DNA from: Pseudomonadota bacterium | Lineage (GTDB): Bacteria; Myxococcota; Bradymonadia; UBA4248 | Length of the DNA stretch: 6,524 nucleotides | Direction: 5' to 3' | NCBI GenBank assembly: GCA_017629415.1 | Contig: JAGBXG010000374.1 | Location: forward strand, 1 to 6,524 | Shown here: piece by piece, positions 5,790-6,524 of the stretch | Position numbering within the stretch: position 1 is the first letter of the stretch | Layout: each line of letters opens with the position of its first letter | Notes under the pieces: model-generated | Database searches by the model: none | Told to the model about the DNA's origin: nothing | What the model saw: the letters and a program-made list of their open reading frames with translations, nothing else | Position numbers and translations under genes: made by a program

Positions 5790-6524
5790 ATGAAAAAATG
5801 GTCGATTTTATTTGCGATAGCTTCACTTCTCGTAGTGGCTGGCTGTGGCGATGATAATAACAATGGTAATGAAGAAAACCTGCCTCGTTGCGGAAATTGA
5901 ATCATAGAATGCACTGAACAGTGTGATGATAGTAATCATTTAAACAATGATGGTTGTAATGATAAGTGTGAAATAGAAACATGTCCGATGATAAACAGTG
6001 CGTGCGACGGTTCTCAGATCGAAACCATGTGTTGTGATGGGGAAATCTATGCTTGCATGCATGATTTTTGGGTACCGACGGAATGTTATACAAAATGTTT
6101 TGCAGATGAATGTGATATAATCTGTACGGCCGAGACAGAACATTATCCTACTGGAGGATGTCAATATCGTTTCTCACCACAGTCTGTTTGTAATGATGGA
6201 TTTATTTCTTTCCCATATACAAGCTCATCGAGTTGTGAGTTTTTACTCTCAATGTGCGGAAATAGTATTGTGGAAGAGATATATGAACAGTGTGATGATG
6301 GCAACACGGTTGATGGTGATGGTTGCAGTGCAACGTGTCGGTCAGAAACAAATGAACCTGAGCAGACGGAATGCCCGGTTGATGGCGGAAATTGTACTGA
6401 ACTTTGGGAAAATATGTGCTGTAACGGCAAAGTGTTTTTCTGCGATATGGATAATAAATGGCATGCACAAACATGCTTGACAGGCACCGAATGTGATACC
6501 ATTCATGCAGATTTTGGTGTGGGA
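5790..6524 (+). pseudogene. Cysteine-rich DUF4215-repeat lipoprotein interrupted by in-frame TGA, 3' end outside window
   Basis: ATG at 5790 has GGGAG 9 nt upstream. Residues 1-18 form a lipoprotein signal ending VVAG before Cys19, so the product would be lipidated and exported, probably to the outer membrane or cell surface. A short Asp/Asn linker follows. Codon 37 (5898-5900) is TGA, yet the same frame then stays open for 208 codons to the window edge. The encoded sequence has a first DUF4215-like repeat (34-60, CGN-stop-IIE..EQCDD.N....DGC...C), a Cys-rich module with MCCDG (80-84) and a Trp, then a second, intact repeat (156-183) and a second module with MCCNG (209-213). In the first repeat, codons 37, 41 and 48 (TGA, TGC, AGT) each differ by one base from the Gly expected in this family, which suggests decay. 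Readthrough or a sequencing error is possible. The substrate or partner is unknown. Confidence 0.7.

Noticed and set aside
5902..6502. Minus-strand and shifted-frame open frames under the lipoprotein gene
   Set aside because: The plus-strand frame from 5790 has a signal peptide, lipobox and regular Cys repeats; the others are Cys/His/Ser-rich shadows without ribosome sites.
5790..6524. Alternative genetic code with TGA read as Gly (as in Gracilibacteria/SR1)
   Set aside because: The malEF gene ends with a normal TGA in ATGA overlap with malG, and all other Gly residues use GGN codons, so the standard code fits.

Overview
The window carries a complete maltose/maltodextrin-type ABC importer operon on the minus strand (about 4963 down to 161). 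A roughly 0.9 kb intergenic stretch full of inverted repeats follows, and at the right edge lies a plus-strand cysteine-rich lipoprotein gene interrupted by an in-frame TGA. The signal peptides, the lipoprotein and the MalE/F/G-type importer point to a Gram-negative bacterium. The right-hand protein contains repeats of the CGN..(E)QCDDGN....DGC...C type (DUF4215 / 'Myxococcus cysteine-rich repeat'), which are most frequent in Myxococcota, Bradymonadota and related former Deltaproteobacteria. That lineage is an inference; no rRNA or marker gene is present. The stop codons used by the operon genes (TAA, TGA, TAA) fit the standard genetic code.

Layout: 1-66 may hold the 5' end of a minus-strand gene leaving the window (weak). 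80-148 is a block of three GC-rich hairpins of the intergenic-repeat kind. 166-203 is a perfect 17-bp terminator stem closing the mal operon. 219-1106 is malG, 1103-3598 encodes a fused MalE-MalF protein, and 3601-4851 is malK. A good sigma70-like promoter lies at 4935-4963. The order of transcription is malK, malEF, malG, with a 2-nt gap and then a 4-nt ATGA overlap, so one mRNA with translational coupling is likely. The products would form one transporter: a periplasmic sugar-binding domain tethered to the MalF half of the channel, the MalG half, and a MalK ATPase dimer.

4862-5789 has no confident gene. It contains a duplicated 28-bp palindrome, several long imperfect hairpins, a GCC run, a possible frameshifted small gene (5490-5586) and a possible 26-codon reading frame (5610-5690). 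After about 5576 the DNA becomes clearly richer in A+T.

5790-6524 encodes a lipoprotein signal peptide, then TGA at codon 37, then 208 further codons open in the same frame to the window edge. The TGA sits where the repeat family normally has Gly, next to two other Gly-to-non-Gly single-base differences, which favours a decaying gene. The most notable items are the MalE-MalF fusion, the interrupted lipoprotein with its roughly 125-residue repeat unit, and the palindrome-rich intergenic region.
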